Below, in pieces: positions 1 to 12,210 of a DNA stretch of 64,000 bases. Origin of the DNA: Chelonoidis abingdonii (lineage: Eukaryota; Chordata; Testudines; Testudinidae); assembly GCF_003597395.2 (NCBI RefSeq), contig NC_133770.1:83697708-83761707 (forward strand). The letters are read 5' to 3'. Made by a program: the position numbers and the translations under genes. The notes beneath the pieces were generated by a model that did not search any database, was not told the origin of the DNA, and saw only the letters and a list, made by a program, of their open reading frames with translations. How positions within the stretch are numbered: position 1 is the first letter of the stretch; the number at the start of each line of letters is the position of its first letter.

Positions 1-619
1 CTGACAAAATATGTCACTGAAAATAATCCTTTAATCTCATATCATAGGATGTAATGCATAATGTGGTTTTTGTTTGAGGTATCTGTGATCTTATTCATTT
101 GTTTTCTGTGAATATATGTGTAAGTGATTTGCTGTGTAAAAGAATGTTAATAGAAAAAGAGAATCTCAGGAATAGTTATGTGTCTGAGTTTGGGTTAAAG
201 TTCAACCCAGAAGTGTTCTCATTGAGGGCTTGAGATCTGACTTGGCTCTTCTTATTCATAACCCTTGCAGCCCTCTAATCAGGGAGCAAAAGTGAAACGA
301 CATAATTTTGGTGACCACACAAATGCCACCAATTGCAAGGAGTAGAAGATAGTGTAAGAGAATACTTCATAGATAATCCTGAAATGAAATGTATTCACAT
401 ACTGTACTCACCCAAGGACTGTTAACAAATACATTCAGAAAAATCAGATTCTGTTCACAGATAATTCCTGTTCAGAAACAAAGGGGCTAAAGTTGGTAAA
501 TAAATTATTCACTACAGTCAGTCCAGCTCTGATTAAGATATGAACCTTTACAGTGGGCTGTCTCTCTTAGAACTTCTATGTTCGATTTTTATATGGTTCC
601 CCATCACCATAGTATCTGA
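1..619. other. Unassigned AT-rich sequence
   Basis: I recognise no gene, RNA or named repeat here. No long open frame and no convincing splice-site pair is visible. Base composition is ordinary AT-rich intergenic or intronic vertebrate DNA. Confidence 0.5.
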
Positions 620-832
620 GTGCCTCACAATCTTAACATAGTTACCCTCACAACACCCCTGCAAGGTGGGGAATTCAGGTTATACCAGTTTTGTAGGTGG
701 GGAACTGAGACAGTGAGGAACTATGCGAATTTCCTAAACTTATACAAGAAGCCTGTGATAGAACAAAGACTCAGATCCAGGTCTCCCAAGTGTTAGAATA
801 GTATCCTAACAACTGGACCACCCCTCCTCTCA
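620..832 (-). repeat. MIR/CORE-type SINE, antisense
   Basis: Read on the minus strand this has the MIR order: a tRNA-like head (ending in the region complementary to 'caactggaccacccc'), a core, and the complement of 'ggggaactgagacag', which matches the conserved 'ctcagtttcc' block. The + strand also shows 'cctcacaacacccc', the antisense of the MIR tail. It is old and diverged, without a visible target duplication. Confidence 0.6.
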
Positions 833-1067
833 CTCAGTAACTTCCTCCTTGCCCCACAGTACCAGTTGCTGAGTCTTCCAGCATCACAGCACTTGACCTG
901 CATCTTATTTTTCTATCTAAAATAATATCTTAAGCACTTATCACCATAGCAACTAGCTGCATATTCCACACTACATATACTTAAATGTGGGGGATAAGAT
1001 TCTGATCCCACTGGAGTCAACAGGGGGTTTGCCATTCACTTCGTTGGGGTCAGGAGTCCATCTAGGG

Positions 1068-1402
1068 CAGGGATTCTCAATTTTTTTCTTTTTGAGAGCC
1101 CCCCCCCCCTTTTCCCCCTCCCCCCAGTCATCATAAAAATTCCATGCCCACCTGTGCCAAAATATGTTTTCTGCATATAAAAGCCAGGCTGTGGTCCCAT
1201 GTCACAGAGGGCCTGTGAAGCTAAGTTCTTAGGCTTGGCTTCAGCTCCAGTGGCGGAGCTTGGAGTTCTGGCTTCAGCCCCATGCGGTGGGGCTTCAGCT
1301 TTCTGCCCTGGGCCCAGCGAGTAAAATGCCAGCCTTACTTGGCAGATCCCCTGAAACCTGTTCATGGCCCCAGTGGGTCCGGACACCTGCTGAGAACCAC
1401 TG
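1068..1402. mobile_element. Non-autonomous hAT element
   Basis: The left end 'cagggattctcaa' and right end 'tgagaaccactg' are imperfect terminal inverted repeats of the type found in hAT/Charlie-like elements. The 8 bp on each side, 'atctaggg' (1060-1067) and 'atctatgg' (1403-1410), agree at 7 of 8 positions, as expected for a hAT target duplication. The interior contains a C-rich run near 1101-1125 and no transposase. The 116-codon minus-strand frame across it is a by-product of its composition. Confidence 0.7.
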
Positions 1403-1509
1403 ATCTATGGTATATCCCTCAATACTAGGAGACATGAATCATGGCACAGCTCTATGTGTGGCCTGTTGAGCCAACACTTGTATTTGCAGAGCTCTGCAAG
1501 TTAAACCTG

Positions 1510-1875
1510 TCAATTCTACTTGAAATGGATGGGAACTGAGTTACTGCAGAGAATCTTTCTGGTGCTAGCTGTGAGTCTTGCCCAATGCTCAGGTTTAGCT
1601 GATCGCCATATTTTGGGGTCGGGAAGATTTCCTCCAGGCGGATTGCAGGCCCTGGAGTTTTTTCGCCTTCCTCTGCAGCGGGCAGTCGCTTGCTGGTGGA
1701 TTCTCTGCAGCTTGAGGTCTTCAAATCACAATTTTGAGGATTTCAATAACTCAGTCATGGGTTAGGGGTTGTTATAAATGTGTATGGGTAGGGTTTTGTG
1801 GCCTGCCTTGTGCAGCAGGTCAGACTAGATGATCATATTGGTCCCTTCTGACCTATGAGTCTATGAGTCTATAAA
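1510..1875 (+). repeat. CR1 LINE, 3' UTR fragment
   Basis: This matches the CR1 3' untranslated region in order: 'gggaactgagttactgcag', then the 'gctgatcgccat' and 'ggggtcgggaag' blocks, 'cagcttgaggtcttcaaa', and the terminal 'tcagactagatgatcat' block. It ends in a tandem 'tctatgag' type repeat at about 1855-1872, characteristic of CR1 3' termini. It lacks ORF2, so it is a usual 5'-truncated copy. It appears to be the same subfamily as the copy at 25,270-25,504 plus 36,553-36,716. Confidence 0.85.
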
Positions 1876-4335
1876 TTAAGTTTATGATTAAAATTGGCAT
1901 TTGTGAGCCATCATCAGTGCAGGCTTCTGGGTTAAACTGTAATCTTTTGCAATAAACATATAACAGTGGAGCTCTTCTTATTATAAAAAATAGTATTGAA
2001 GTATAATGGAAATTGTTTAACAAACTCTGGCACTGGAATCCAAAACTTCCAGTTCAGGTAGCTATTGCCCATCTCAATTTTCACACGACAAGCCTGGTTT
2101 TCACAGGGCAGTCAGACATCCATCAAGGTAGGCTTGCAAAAATAGTACATGCATCCCTCAATATCTTCAAGGCCAGTGCAAAGTCAAAAAGCAAACATGA
2201 CAATATAACCCAATGAGTTTGTCCCAGAGGGCAAATTTTTAAAGGTGGCTCCATTGTTGCTAACGACAACCCACTTCAGCAATATAGTGTCTGCCAGCAG
2301 ATGGCCAGGAAATGCCAAATTGGATGTGCAAAATATTTACTTCAAGTACTGTACACTTAATGATTTGTACCTGGTGGAAAACATCTATTGCCCTTATAAT
2401 CTTTAGAAATGATGCACTGAATAAAAATATGTGCAGACATTTTACTAAGGTTCTTGTGCAAACTGTATTTAACCACATTTTGTACAACAAAAATGAAGCT
2501 ATTCCTTCCATCATATTTCATTTGCATGTAACCATTCAACAGTTGAAGGGCAATAAAGATAATAGAGATGTTGCTAAGTTAAACTGGAGTTGAAATGTGG
2601 ATGTTTGACCTTCTAGAATTTAAATTCATTCTGAAGGACACATTTAATGAAAAACCTCCTATAGGAAAAGCTAGGCACAATGCACTGCTCACACAATCCT
2701 GAACTACCCCAGAATCTTTTCATGGTTCTTTCTTTTATCTTGCATGAATTTCTGAGATCTATAACATTTTTCCTTTCCTTTTGTTTTTCATGAGCTTTTT
2801 TTTTTTTCCTGTTGAATGCCATTTGATCTTCTTTGCAGGCCCATGATAGACTAAACTGTCCTTGATCTGGTTAACCCTTAAATTGTCACTCTCCTACTAA
2901 GGCCAGTTTTGTGAAATGCGAGTGCCCAATCCTGTTCCAATTGAAATCAACAGCAGAACTCCTGTTGCCTTCTGTAGCCCTAATTTAAAACCCATTTACT
3001 TTTAACGAGTCAGGATTGTGCCTAATATTGCAACCCACACGGATTGGAATAGCAGATGGATTCTTTCTCCTTTTGGCTGGTAGTTTTTTTTGCTGACCTA
3101 TGTGAAATGAGGTTGTGGTCTCTGTTTGCTTCCAATAGACATATGCCCAAAGCACAAGATAGCTATTAATGGACTCCCTTGTTGGTAAAATCAGAAGGAA
3201 GTCAAAGATGGAATGAGCAGGAGAATGAAGTAGCATCAAAGAACTTGATTTAATCCTTCATATCAGCATTCTGGTAAATGGACAGGGTAACTTAGGGAAA
3301 GTTGTTCACTCACTACTTCTACTGTACCAATTCAGTCGACAGAGCGAAGGGAGTTCAATATTTGGGCACATCAGCCAAGTGCCTTTCACTTACATTTTAA
3401 AAAGGAAAATATATTATTGTTAGTGACTACAGTTTGTTCTGATCTCACAGCCAGGTATGGTCAAGGACATATGCCAGCATGAAAAAAGTGCCAAAGTTGA
3501 AAGCAGGAGAAGATGTATGGAGCACTAAAGATACAGAATTTAGCAAAGTATAACACACGAGAAGCAGTGGTTATACTAGGAGAAGAGAAGTAGGCCGGGG
3601 CACTGTTTAATGCCCCTGTCTGTTCTGGTCTGCAGAGAACACGAGTCTGTTACAGCTATAGGGTTTAGACCTTCAGCTCGAGTTGGAGACGCTCATGCTT
3701 TTCCCCCACTCAAGACCAGTGTGGTGACATTACATTAGCTCTGGAGATTTTGTATTTTCATTCATTGTTTTAGAAAACTGAATAGAGATCTGTTCCCCGG
3801 GGGCCAATGCCTGAAGTCCCTAATCCATACTCAGTACAACTGCCATTTACCTCCAAGACAATGTGCCTGAGTGAGGACTGACTAGGTGCCTGGCCTTTAC
3901 ATTAGTCTCCGCTGTGTGGGGAGGGCATAAGGAGACTTCGTTCTTGCATAGCCTACATAAGGGTCAGGCTGAACTGTAATCCCTGTGATCAGGAAATGGC
4001 AGGGCACACAGTTCCCTAAAGTCATGGGGTTGTTGGAGCCATGGCTCAGTCCCCATTTCCCTGGCTCCCAAAGTGAGATAAGTGTACCACAGGGAGCACA
4101 GCGTGCATCATGCCAGGTGCGAGAGGCGTTCTCTCTCATTGTGTGCGCCCCTGAAGTGAGCTGGTTCTGCATAATACCACATACAGGGCTGTGCCTTAAT
4201 GAGTCAGGAACTCATGATCTGACCTTAAATAGGAGCACTATACCTTTCACTCCAGCATATGGTAATTATGGGATAGACTGTTCAAACAGAAGATGAAATT
4301 GTCTTCATAGATGGGGTTTTAAACAAACTATGGTC
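1876..4335. other. Unassigned sequence
   Basis: No gene or named repeat is recognised in this 2.5-kb stretch. Open frames up to 103 codons occur on both strands (for example 3985-4296) but overlap each other in opposite directions and resemble no family I know. A T-rich run lies at about 2795-2808. Confidence 0.5.
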
Positions 4336-4427
4336 CCAATTAAGCAAAGCACTTGCTTCACTTTAAGCATGTAAGTAGTCCTGCTGGGTTAAAGTGAAGC
4401 AGGTGCTTTAGTGCTTTGCTGAATTGA
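4336..4427. repeat. Palindromic interspersed repeat
   Basis: Two arms are inverted copies of each other: 'agcaaagcacttgcttcact' on the left and its imperfect complement ending 'gtgctttgctgaatt' on the right, joined by about 30 bases. The end motif 'gattcagcaaagca' recurs at about 16,625 and in a variant at about 57,668, so it is a dispersed family, probably an old MITE-like or foldback repeat common in sauropsids. I cannot name it. Confidence 0.5.
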
Positions 4428-5627
4428 GTCCAATATTGAGTTACATTGCATCCTTTCCCTGCATCAGCACTGGGAAGAACAAGAACTACTCTTTCCTAGC
4501 ACCTCCATGGCACACTCCACCCTAAACAGGATAGGGAGGAGGCAGGGCCATGGCTCCATCCCTAAATCTGTACCAGCCAGTGGAGTCCTAATGTACAAAC
4601 CATCCCAGGACTCCATCTGGGGTGGAATCTCTATGCCCACTTCCCTCCCCAGTGAGAACCAGTTTGCTAATCACACAATCTGGCTTATCACATTTACTGC
4701 TCAGTAGTACAGAGACCTAATGCTTCATAATGCCAACCTAACACAATGGCTCTTAATCTTATATGTGCCACAACCACTTTCACACACAGTCAATTGTACC
4801 TATAATTAATTTACACAAATTGAACCCTCAGCCGCCGTCTCATACAGCCTGCAAACGCACGTGCTGCAGAAAATTGTACTGGTAATTAATTTGTCAAGCA
4901 AATGCTAGGGAAGAACAACACTGGTAATTTATACCATAGATATTCAAATTAAACATCTTGCCTTACTGTTTTAGTGTCAAAAAGTAGAACAGTTGCAGAA
5001 GAACAAAGAAACAGAGTCTTCCTCCTGCTACTTCTAGAGCAGAGGCAACTGCAACACACAATGGGCCACATTCAGACCTGGTGTAAGTGGGTGAAACGCT
5101 ACTGAGGACAGGTCAGAATTTGGCCCAACCAATGGATGTTAGGACACACACTCCACCTGTGCACCACGTATCAGGGAAGGGATTGTGCTGACCCCCAACC
5201 CTGCATGGGCCTATCTGGAAAACCCACCCTCTAAACCTGTGGGAAGATACACACTGATTATGGCAAACATTTGTTGCAGTCTAGCTCTTTACAAAATGGC
5301 CAGGTTGGGCATTTTGCACTCTTTTTGCATTCCATAAACCCTTCTAGCAAAGAACAAAAAACCAAAAAGACAGTTGGTTCCTGACACCACCAGTTTACTG
5401 GTGACAATGAAAAAAAATACACAGAGGGGAAAAATTAAATTAAAATTAAAAAAATACACAGAGGGGAAAAAACTAAAGCCAAAAACACCAGAAGAAAAAG
5501 ACAGATATTAATGACAAAAAACTAGAGGGGGTGGGGGGAAAGGAGCTACACACAAGTTACGCTTTAGTCAAACAAGTTACTGGGCTCAACACAAGGGAAA
5601 CCAGGTGCAAATTAATGTCCTGTGATG
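4428..5627. other. Unassigned sequence with short repeats
   Basis: No gene is recognised. A short imperfect inverted repeat spans about 5062-5127 ('gggccacattc' against 'gaatttggccc'), which looks like another old palindromic repeat. A 22-base direct repeat containing 'aatacacagagggg' occurs at about 5411-5432 and 5449-5471 inside an A-rich tract. Confidence 0.4.
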
Positions 5628-5690
5628 AACAGGTGGTCAGATTAGATGATCTAAAGGCCTTCTGGTCTTAAACTCTATGAATGTATATTA
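5628..5690 (+). repeat. Short CR1 3'-terminal fragment
   Basis: The block 'ggtggtcagattagatgatc' followed by 'cttctggtctta' and a terminal 'tctatgaatg' matches the last 60 or so bases of CR1. Only the extreme 3' end is present. Confidence 0.6.
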
Positions 5691-8094
5691 AAACGGTGAA
5701 AATTGTGTTGAAATTCCTCCCATCTCCTCCTCAAAATTTCAACATGTGAAAATGTCAGATCAGCTCTGTGGTTTACAGAGACCTGCTCTGCTCCAGACAG
5801 ATCTTCTCAAGATACTGCAGAAGGGCCCAGCTCGGATTCGGCAACACTCTCATTGGCAGCAGCACCGTCCTGTACAAATCAATCCTTAGACATGGCCAGG
5901 GCAGAGAATCTATACTGATGTAATACCCAATTAAATTGGGTGGGGCAGAGGAAACGTTTACATATCTAGAGCAATTCTCTGCATTTCCTAAGATTACGTT
6001 TAATGCCAAAACCAGTGTGATATTTATGGCTTCCCCACTGCTCCCCAAGAGGAGAGACATAGCTGGTGGTGGGAGGGGGCCTCCTCCTTCTTTGCCACTG
6101 CAGTGAAGAAGTCAGCACTGGGAGTTCTCCCTCCTCCTTTCTCTCTCGGAAGTGGGATAGGAGCTGTCAAGAAAGAAGATGTCCAAACTAAGATCCTTCT
6201 CCTCCTTCTGTCAGGTGCTGTTGCTCTACCTACTATCAGAACTATTGGTAGCCTCATGATTCCTCAGCTAGGCACCAGCTGCTCCACTCTCAGATTTCTC
6301 TACGTGGTGAGTCCTCACCAGAGCAGCCAAGGAGGAGCAGAAGATTTGACAAAAAAAATGAATTTCTCCAAATCAGGAAGAAGAGGAGGTAGAAGAGGGG
6401 GAGTTCTCCGCATTTAACAGAAAAGGTGTTAGTTGTGTTACCCTATACATCCCTGTATATTAATGCTTGCTGGCAATATAAGAACACTGGAATTATCTGT
6501 TCATATACAAGCTTCTTGAGAGACTACATCAATATATCACCATTGATGGACTTCCAGTGAAAGGATGGACTAATTGCACACTAGGCTGTATAGGTGGGTA
6601 AAAAGGCAGACTTAACTGACAGCATCCACACTATTACTGAGGTGAGGGACAGAACTGTGCCAAGTTTCGTTAGTGTTTTCCATAGCAGCGCTCAGGAGAT
6701 CAGTGACAAAGGAAGCAGCTCCAGCCAGCGTCCAGATGATCAGCTTGTACTGTCTCGTCTGTCCTGAGATGATGCAGTCTGACGAAGCAGTCTGAATGAG
6801 CGCTGATAAAGGCAAGCAAAGTTCTCCCTTAATTAAGAGAGCACAAAATGTCATCCATAAATACTTAATACCACCTCAGCCCTTAATAACACTAATCCTT
6901 TTATTTTTTTTCCTCCTCCTTCAGGCATCCTCTTCTTGATGTTTTCATAAAACTGGTGAGCAGCACTTGCCACTGCTGAATGTTATTGAAGGTAAGCAGG
7001 CAACGACCTCTGTGGCTCTTGCTATCACTGACTGGTATTAGAGTAGAGACAGCAAAAGCCAAAGCTGTAAGAAGAGAGAAGCTTTAAACTCTAAATATAA
7101 AGTTGCTTCACAAATTAAATGGCTGGTTTGAACTATAAAGATTGCAACATACAGACCTCAATATACCCCACCTTTCTATTAGAAAGAGAGGGACTGCCAC
7201 GGCAAAGCAGGCTAGTGGACCATAGAGTTCCATATCCTGTTTCCAACAATGGCAGGAAAGAAGTGCAAGAAACCAGTGGATAGTTATGGAGCAGGCAGCC
7301 TGCCCCCAGAGAAAGCCTCTTCCTAACCCCTGTCAGATAGAAGTTCGTTTATGATTCCCAGGGATTTTTAATCACTTATGTTTATTGTATTTCCTGTAAC
7401 TGGGGATGTTCTAGTAGTCACTGTTAATGTGTAGTCCTTTTTGCACCATGGCCACTGACGGCCTCCCAAGGATCGCCTTGTGCCCAGGTTTGTATCTGTG
7501 GCCATCTTACCTCTATTTCCATTTCATCCAGGCCCCCTTTAAGAAGTCACTCAAGTCTCCACTGACCTTCTAAGCTGAATCCTTTCATTCGCTCTTCACC
7601 AGTTCTTCTCAGGCTGGCAACAGAGTGAATTCAAAAGTTCAAAACAAAGTTTTTCAGCTCCTCTTCCCTTTCTAACTCCCACTCATAGGCTTTGTTTTAT
7701 CTGACGAGGGCTCTTCAGGAGCCATACTTGCTCCTTATGGCTTCTCCTTCCATCAGCCCAAGCTCTACACAATGTCCTGTTTCCTGAGCTTCCCCTACAT
7801 GGCAGATGGTGTTAGAGTGCATCTATCTAGATACTTTTATAGCTCTAGCACCCATAGTAACAGAGTGCCTCAAACAAATAAGAGGGAAGTATCAAATATA
7901 GCTACCACTTCAGCTGTACAGGGCTATAAAACCCACCGAGAGTATGTTAAACAGAAACACCATTCTTCCTCTTCACAGGCAACCAATGTAAAAAGTACAG
8001 GATGGTTAAATTCACATAAATTGCCAGCTGGGGTAACTTCAAAAGGAAAAAAAAATGTGTAGGTGTATGTTTTCATGGGATAAAGATGGACCTT
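5691..8094. other. Unassigned sequence
   Basis: No identified gene. It includes two intervals flanked by good splice-site matches on the + strand (6215-6306 and 6925-6955). Their phases do not agree, and they are discussed as rejected. The surrounding sequence at 6070-6420 is strongly purine/pyrimidine biased, which itself creates acceptor-like tracts. Confidence 0.4.
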
Positions 8095-8320
8095 GTGGTT
8101 ACGGTACAGAGCTAGGAATCAACAGACCTAGTTATGCTCCCCACTCTTCCACTGATGGCTTGCTATCTTGGGCAAGTCATTTATCTTCTCTCTGTCTTTG
8201 TTTCCCCATCATTAATTCAGGGCTAATGCCTGCATGGTAGTGGTGTTGTGAGGCTAAATTAATTATGGTTTGGAGAGCTATTGAAATTCTCAGGTTAGAG
8301 TGTTATGGAAGTGCAAATTA
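8095..8320 (+). repeat. MIR/CORE-type SINE
   Basis: The order is a tRNA-derived head ('agctaggaatcaacagacct'), 'cttgggcaagtcattta', 'tttgtttccccatcattaat', 'gttgtgaggctaaattaatt', and a tail with 'ttatggaagtgcaaatta'. This is the sense order of MIR-like amniote SINEs. It is old and diverged. Confidence 0.65.
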
Positions 8321-8410
8321 TTTTTTGTTATAACCTATTCCTGGATTTTCATTCATGTATTTGTGGAGAGAGGAAAGGTCTTCTATAACTGACTATTAAT
8401 TTATGTTTCC

Positions 8411-8592
8411 AGAATTGTTGTAGCTGTGTTGGTCCCAGGATATTAGAGAGACAAGGCAAACTTAGCAATATCTTTTATTGGACCAACTTCTATTGGCGAA
8501 AGAGGATCTGAAGAAAAAGAGGACGACCTCTAGGTAAGCTCAACAGACGTTGGTCTAATAAAAGATGTTATCTCATCCACCTTGTCTCTCCA
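8411..8592. repeat. Inverted-repeat element, 'gtagctgtgttggtcc' family
   Basis: The left arm contains 'gagacaaggc' then 'tcttttattggaccaac'. The right arm contains the complement, 'gttggtctaataaaaga' then 'caccttgtctctc'. The arms are separated by about 55 bases. I recognise this as a high-copy sauropsid repeat that begins 'gttgtagctgtgttggtccc'. Its arms resemble in style, but not in sequence, the Penelope-like arms at 52,677 and 55,758. Confidence 0.5.
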
Positions 8593-9435
8593 TTACTTTA
8601 ATGGAAATAACACTGATGTTTACTGGGGACCTGGTTTAGTATTCTCTGTTTTCAAATCACTCTCTTAACTGCATAAGACAGTATAGTTTTAATGGTAGCT
8701 GAGAAACCTGAAGCACCATATTACTGGAACACAAAAGCTGTGTACCGTACTCATTAGACTATCAGGATCAGAAGCACAGCATAAACTACAAATTGGCTAA
8801 TGTTTCAAAACCCAGGATGAAAAAGTTATTGAAATTCACTAAGTAAGGAATTTCTAAAGCATGGTAATTATACCCTGTACTACATAAAGTAATTGTTTGA
8901 TGATTTTCAGCTGTAAAAATATGCTAATAGGAGCAGTAAACAAAGAGAAAGAGACTTTGAAACAATGATGAATACAGATAAAATAGACCAGTGAAGCAAA
9001 GAAATGTCCAAGCACCAAAGAAATCAGAGTTAATAAATATTGCAATCATTTCACTGAATACTCAAAAATGCCCACAATGTACAATTTAAAGCTGGACACA
9101 GGGATAAAAGTTCAAATCTAGTTAAAGAATGTGAGGCAAATTCTGCTCTCATTCCATTCAGATTTTTTTTAAACAATGAGTATCTTTCACTAAAACAAGA
9201 TCAGATTGTCAATCAGTATTAGGTTTCTAAATAGCTAGCCATTTTACCATCTTCTAAACAGCTCAGGATGCTCTCCCTTCAGAAGACAAAAACCAGGGGT
9301 CCATTTCACGTGGTTCTTATCTAACTGCATATGTACATGTGAGATATTTAGCCTTCAACTTACCAGAGCAAAAAACATAGAACATGAGGGTAGGGAAGGA
9401 GCACAGAATATCTTAGATATGTTGTATGTTTTTTG
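8593..9435. other. Unassigned sequence
   Basis: AT-rich sequence with no recognisable gene or repeat. Confidence 0.5.
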
Positions 9436-9535
9436 CTCCTTTACAAAGGTGAGAAATATCATTTCACAGATGGGGAAACTGAGGCACAGAGCAACCAACA
9501 ATTAAGTGCTAGAGATGTCAGCTTCACTCTCCCTT
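9436..9535 (-). repeat. MIR-type SINE fragment, antisense
   Basis: The core 'acagatggggaaactgaggc' followed by 'acagagcaaccaacaattaa' is the antisense of the conserved MIR central block. Only this core is clear. Confidence 0.55.
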
Positions 9536-10255
9536 TCATAAATGAAGGATACCTCCTCTATATTCATTCTCTCTCATACCTATCCATCAAAATGGCCAGT
9601 AGGAAAAAGTATGTTACCACACCCTATCAATCTGTGTATATCCTCCCTTCAGTCCTTACCTTGCCCATATTCCCTACTTATAAATAATTGTATCACCATC
9701 TTTTCTTTTTCTTCAAGTTTCCATGAAAGGTGTTATTACCCGTACACTCTTGTTTAGTTTACAATTACTGACGGTTTAACATTTTGACACTTCAAACAGA
9801 AGATATGTTGGCTGCCCTGCTCTGCCTTTTGACCAGATTATGCATAGTGGTACGGCCCTGTCTTTTGGCTCAGATTGTTCATTAGTTGCCTGGATACCTT
9901 CATGATCCTTTTGCTAGGAGTCTGAAGAAAAACAGTGTCCACTATTTTATCCATGATTTCCTGAGCATTTCTTCACCTACTCAGTGACTAGCAATAAAAC
10001 AACTTCTTCAACGTCCTCGTTTTCAACAAATGTTCATTTAAAATGGCACAACATTCAGCTCCCTTTTGATTCCCAAAGGGCTGGCCGGTTTATGGAGAGT
10101 ATATTGCTGACGAACTATAAATTGGTTATCATGATACCATGCCTTTTACTCTCAAACAGAATGAGGCTGAAGAAACAGAGCTTGATCTCTAGTTTCCTTG
10201 CAAGAAATTACATTGCAATGTTTTATATTGGTCAGTGTCAGCTCATTATAAAGGT
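9536..10255. other. Unassigned sequence
   Basis: No gene or repeat recognised. It ends where the duplicated unit begins. Confidence 0.5.
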
Positions 10256-10914
10256 TGACTCAAAAGCTGGAGAAACCTGCTGAGAGCATCAGCTGTGTTG
10301 CTCAAGCCAAGAATCAGAATTGCCAGTGCAGCAAGTTTTCTACTGCAGAGCATGCCAGGAGTGGGGGAAGGCCTGTTCTTGTAACACATTCTCTACCAAC
10401 AAATCTGTGACCTACTTTCCCTCCCCAAAGAATTATACAAAACTTCCTGATCCTCACATGCTCCTAGGGTTGATTTGGCCCTATGGAGTATTCTGAGGGG
10501 CAGCTGGGAATGTCAGGGCTTGTTATGAGGATCTGGAGGCTTAATACCTGGGAAGTGAGCAGGGGGTTGTCATAGGGTGTTTGGTAGATTTGGAAAGCTG
10601 GGAGGTGCAGGAACAAAGGATATCTTAGATGTGTGATTTGCATAGTGTTACATTAGTTTAGTAACTAAAAAGTTAATTACCTCAAATAATATATCATGGA
10701 TCCAAATGGCATCCACTTGAAATTTATATACAATTTTGTCTGCACAAGAGGAAGCATTTTCAGAGATATCTAGAATATGGTAACATAGCTTAGAAAAGAC
10801 AAGGGGGTTGAGCTAGTATGTTTAATAACCCCTGTTTAACAGAAGATGGTTTCAAAAACCAAAATGAAACATGTTTTCTAGAATTTCTAAAATTTAACAT
10901 ATGTATGCAAGGGA

Positions 10915-12210
10915 ATGGTCCCGCTATTGTGGGGAACTTTCCTGGCTTCTGCACTACCCCAGTGAAGTAGGCTAGTGGAAGGATCTGAGTCCTCACTCCC
11001 ACTTCCTTTACCCAGAGGCCTCCCTTCCCTTGAGGACTCCCCTTGCACTCTCCTATCTGGCAGAGTCCTTGTAACCCCAACAAGGCTGGGCCCAGGATTC
11101 CTGGAGGGCTCGACCTGCAACCTTCTGTGGTCACCTAGGTCAGGAGCTAGGCTGTCCCCACCCCAGGGTACTCTCTCTGCATTGGATGCTTTCCTGATCC
11201 ACTGATCATTACATATGATTTAAAGCAATACAGTTTATTTAATTAACAATTAGTTTAATAAGGAAAAATGGGAAAGGTTAAAGGAAACACATCACCCTGC
11301 TCTGTGGCAGGAAACATCACAGACAGTGTCTCTGAAATGTCAGGGCAGTTCACAGTCTGTTTCTTGTAGGTCCCAGGCCTCCTTCTCAGGACCTGGCTGT
11401 GCTGCAGGAATGCTGTGGCTTGGACACTTGCTCTGGCTGTGGTCACACGCTCTCAGGCTCTAGGTGGCAGGACCCTTCTCCCCAGTGTCACTCCTGCCCT
11501 ATCAGGGTTATGATCCCCCTCCAAGTCTGGCCTGCAGAGCCTCTTGGCTGAGGCATCTCCCTGTGCTGGGCCCACTGCCCAGGGTCCTCCTCGCTCTCTC
11601 CAGCTCCTCCCCTTACCCGGCTCCAGACTGCTCCACTCTGCCTCAGCCGGGCTGCTGCTGCTGCTCTGCCTCCAGCTTCCCGGGCTGCTTCTCTGGACCC
11701 TCTGGCTCTGGTTGCAACAGCTCTGCTCCCAGCACAGGTCAGCTCTCCAGGCTGCTTCTGTGACTCTGCTCCCAGAATCTGACCTGCTTCCTGGGCTGCT
11801 TTTCTGGCCCCTCTGGCTCTGGCTGCTGCAGCTCTGCTCCCAGGGCAGGTCTGCTCTACCTGGGCTGTGCTCTGGCTTTGGGACTGCAGCTCTCCTCCCA
11901 GCAGTTTAGCTTGGGCCCCCGCTCTCTCCTTAACTCAGCCCCACTCTGTCTGACCCAGGCAATTCCAGCTCATACGGAGGATCAGACCTCCCCCCCATGG
12001 CCTCCTGACTCCTGGATTAGCCTGCCCACCCTGTCAATCAGGCTGACCTGGAGCATTGGCCTTTCCCCATTGCCCCTGGGGACTGTCAGTCTCAGGGTCC
12101 TGATTTCCCATCAACCCTTCCCCTTTTGGTACTGGGAGCTAGCCAACCAAAACACCCCCACTGAATGTTAGTAGGGGGATAACAGTCCCCTTACACATAT
12201 TACAATCCTA
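10915..12210 (-). mobile_element. Solo LTR of an endogenous retroelement, antisense (approximate ends)
   Basis: Read on the minus strand this is a purine-rich upstream block, then an AATAAA signal (complement of 'tttatt' at 11,234-11,239) and a shorter downstream part, which is an LTR-like layout. I recognise the sequence as a high-copy turtle LTR. A CTG-rich segment and an internal tandem repeat (11,682-11,900) lie inside. No coding region for gag, pol or env is present, so it is solo or a fragment. Long frames here (for example 11,544-11,909) are composition effects. The TG/CA ends and the target duplication are uncertain. Confidence 0.5.
11682..11900. repeat. Two-unit tandem repeat, period about 111 bp
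   Basis: The block beginning 'gggctgctt' at 11,682 and again at 11,793 carries the same following sequence ('ctctggctctgg' then 'cagctctgctcccag'). This makes about two units inside the antisense LTR. A (CTG)n-like stretch precedes it at 11,650-11,667. Confidence 0.6.

Noticed and set aside
6215..6955. Two splice-flanked intervals (6215-6306 and 6925-6955) as exons
   Set aside because: Both have pyrimidine-rich acceptors and gtgag donors, but the only open frame of the first leaves phase 0, in which the second has an immediate stop. The region is purine/pyrimidine biased, which creates false acceptors.
11464..12171. Open frames up to 121 codons on the + strand
   Set aside because: They lie in the CTG-rich part of an antisense LTR. 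Their leucine/serine-rich translations in overlapping frames reflect composition.
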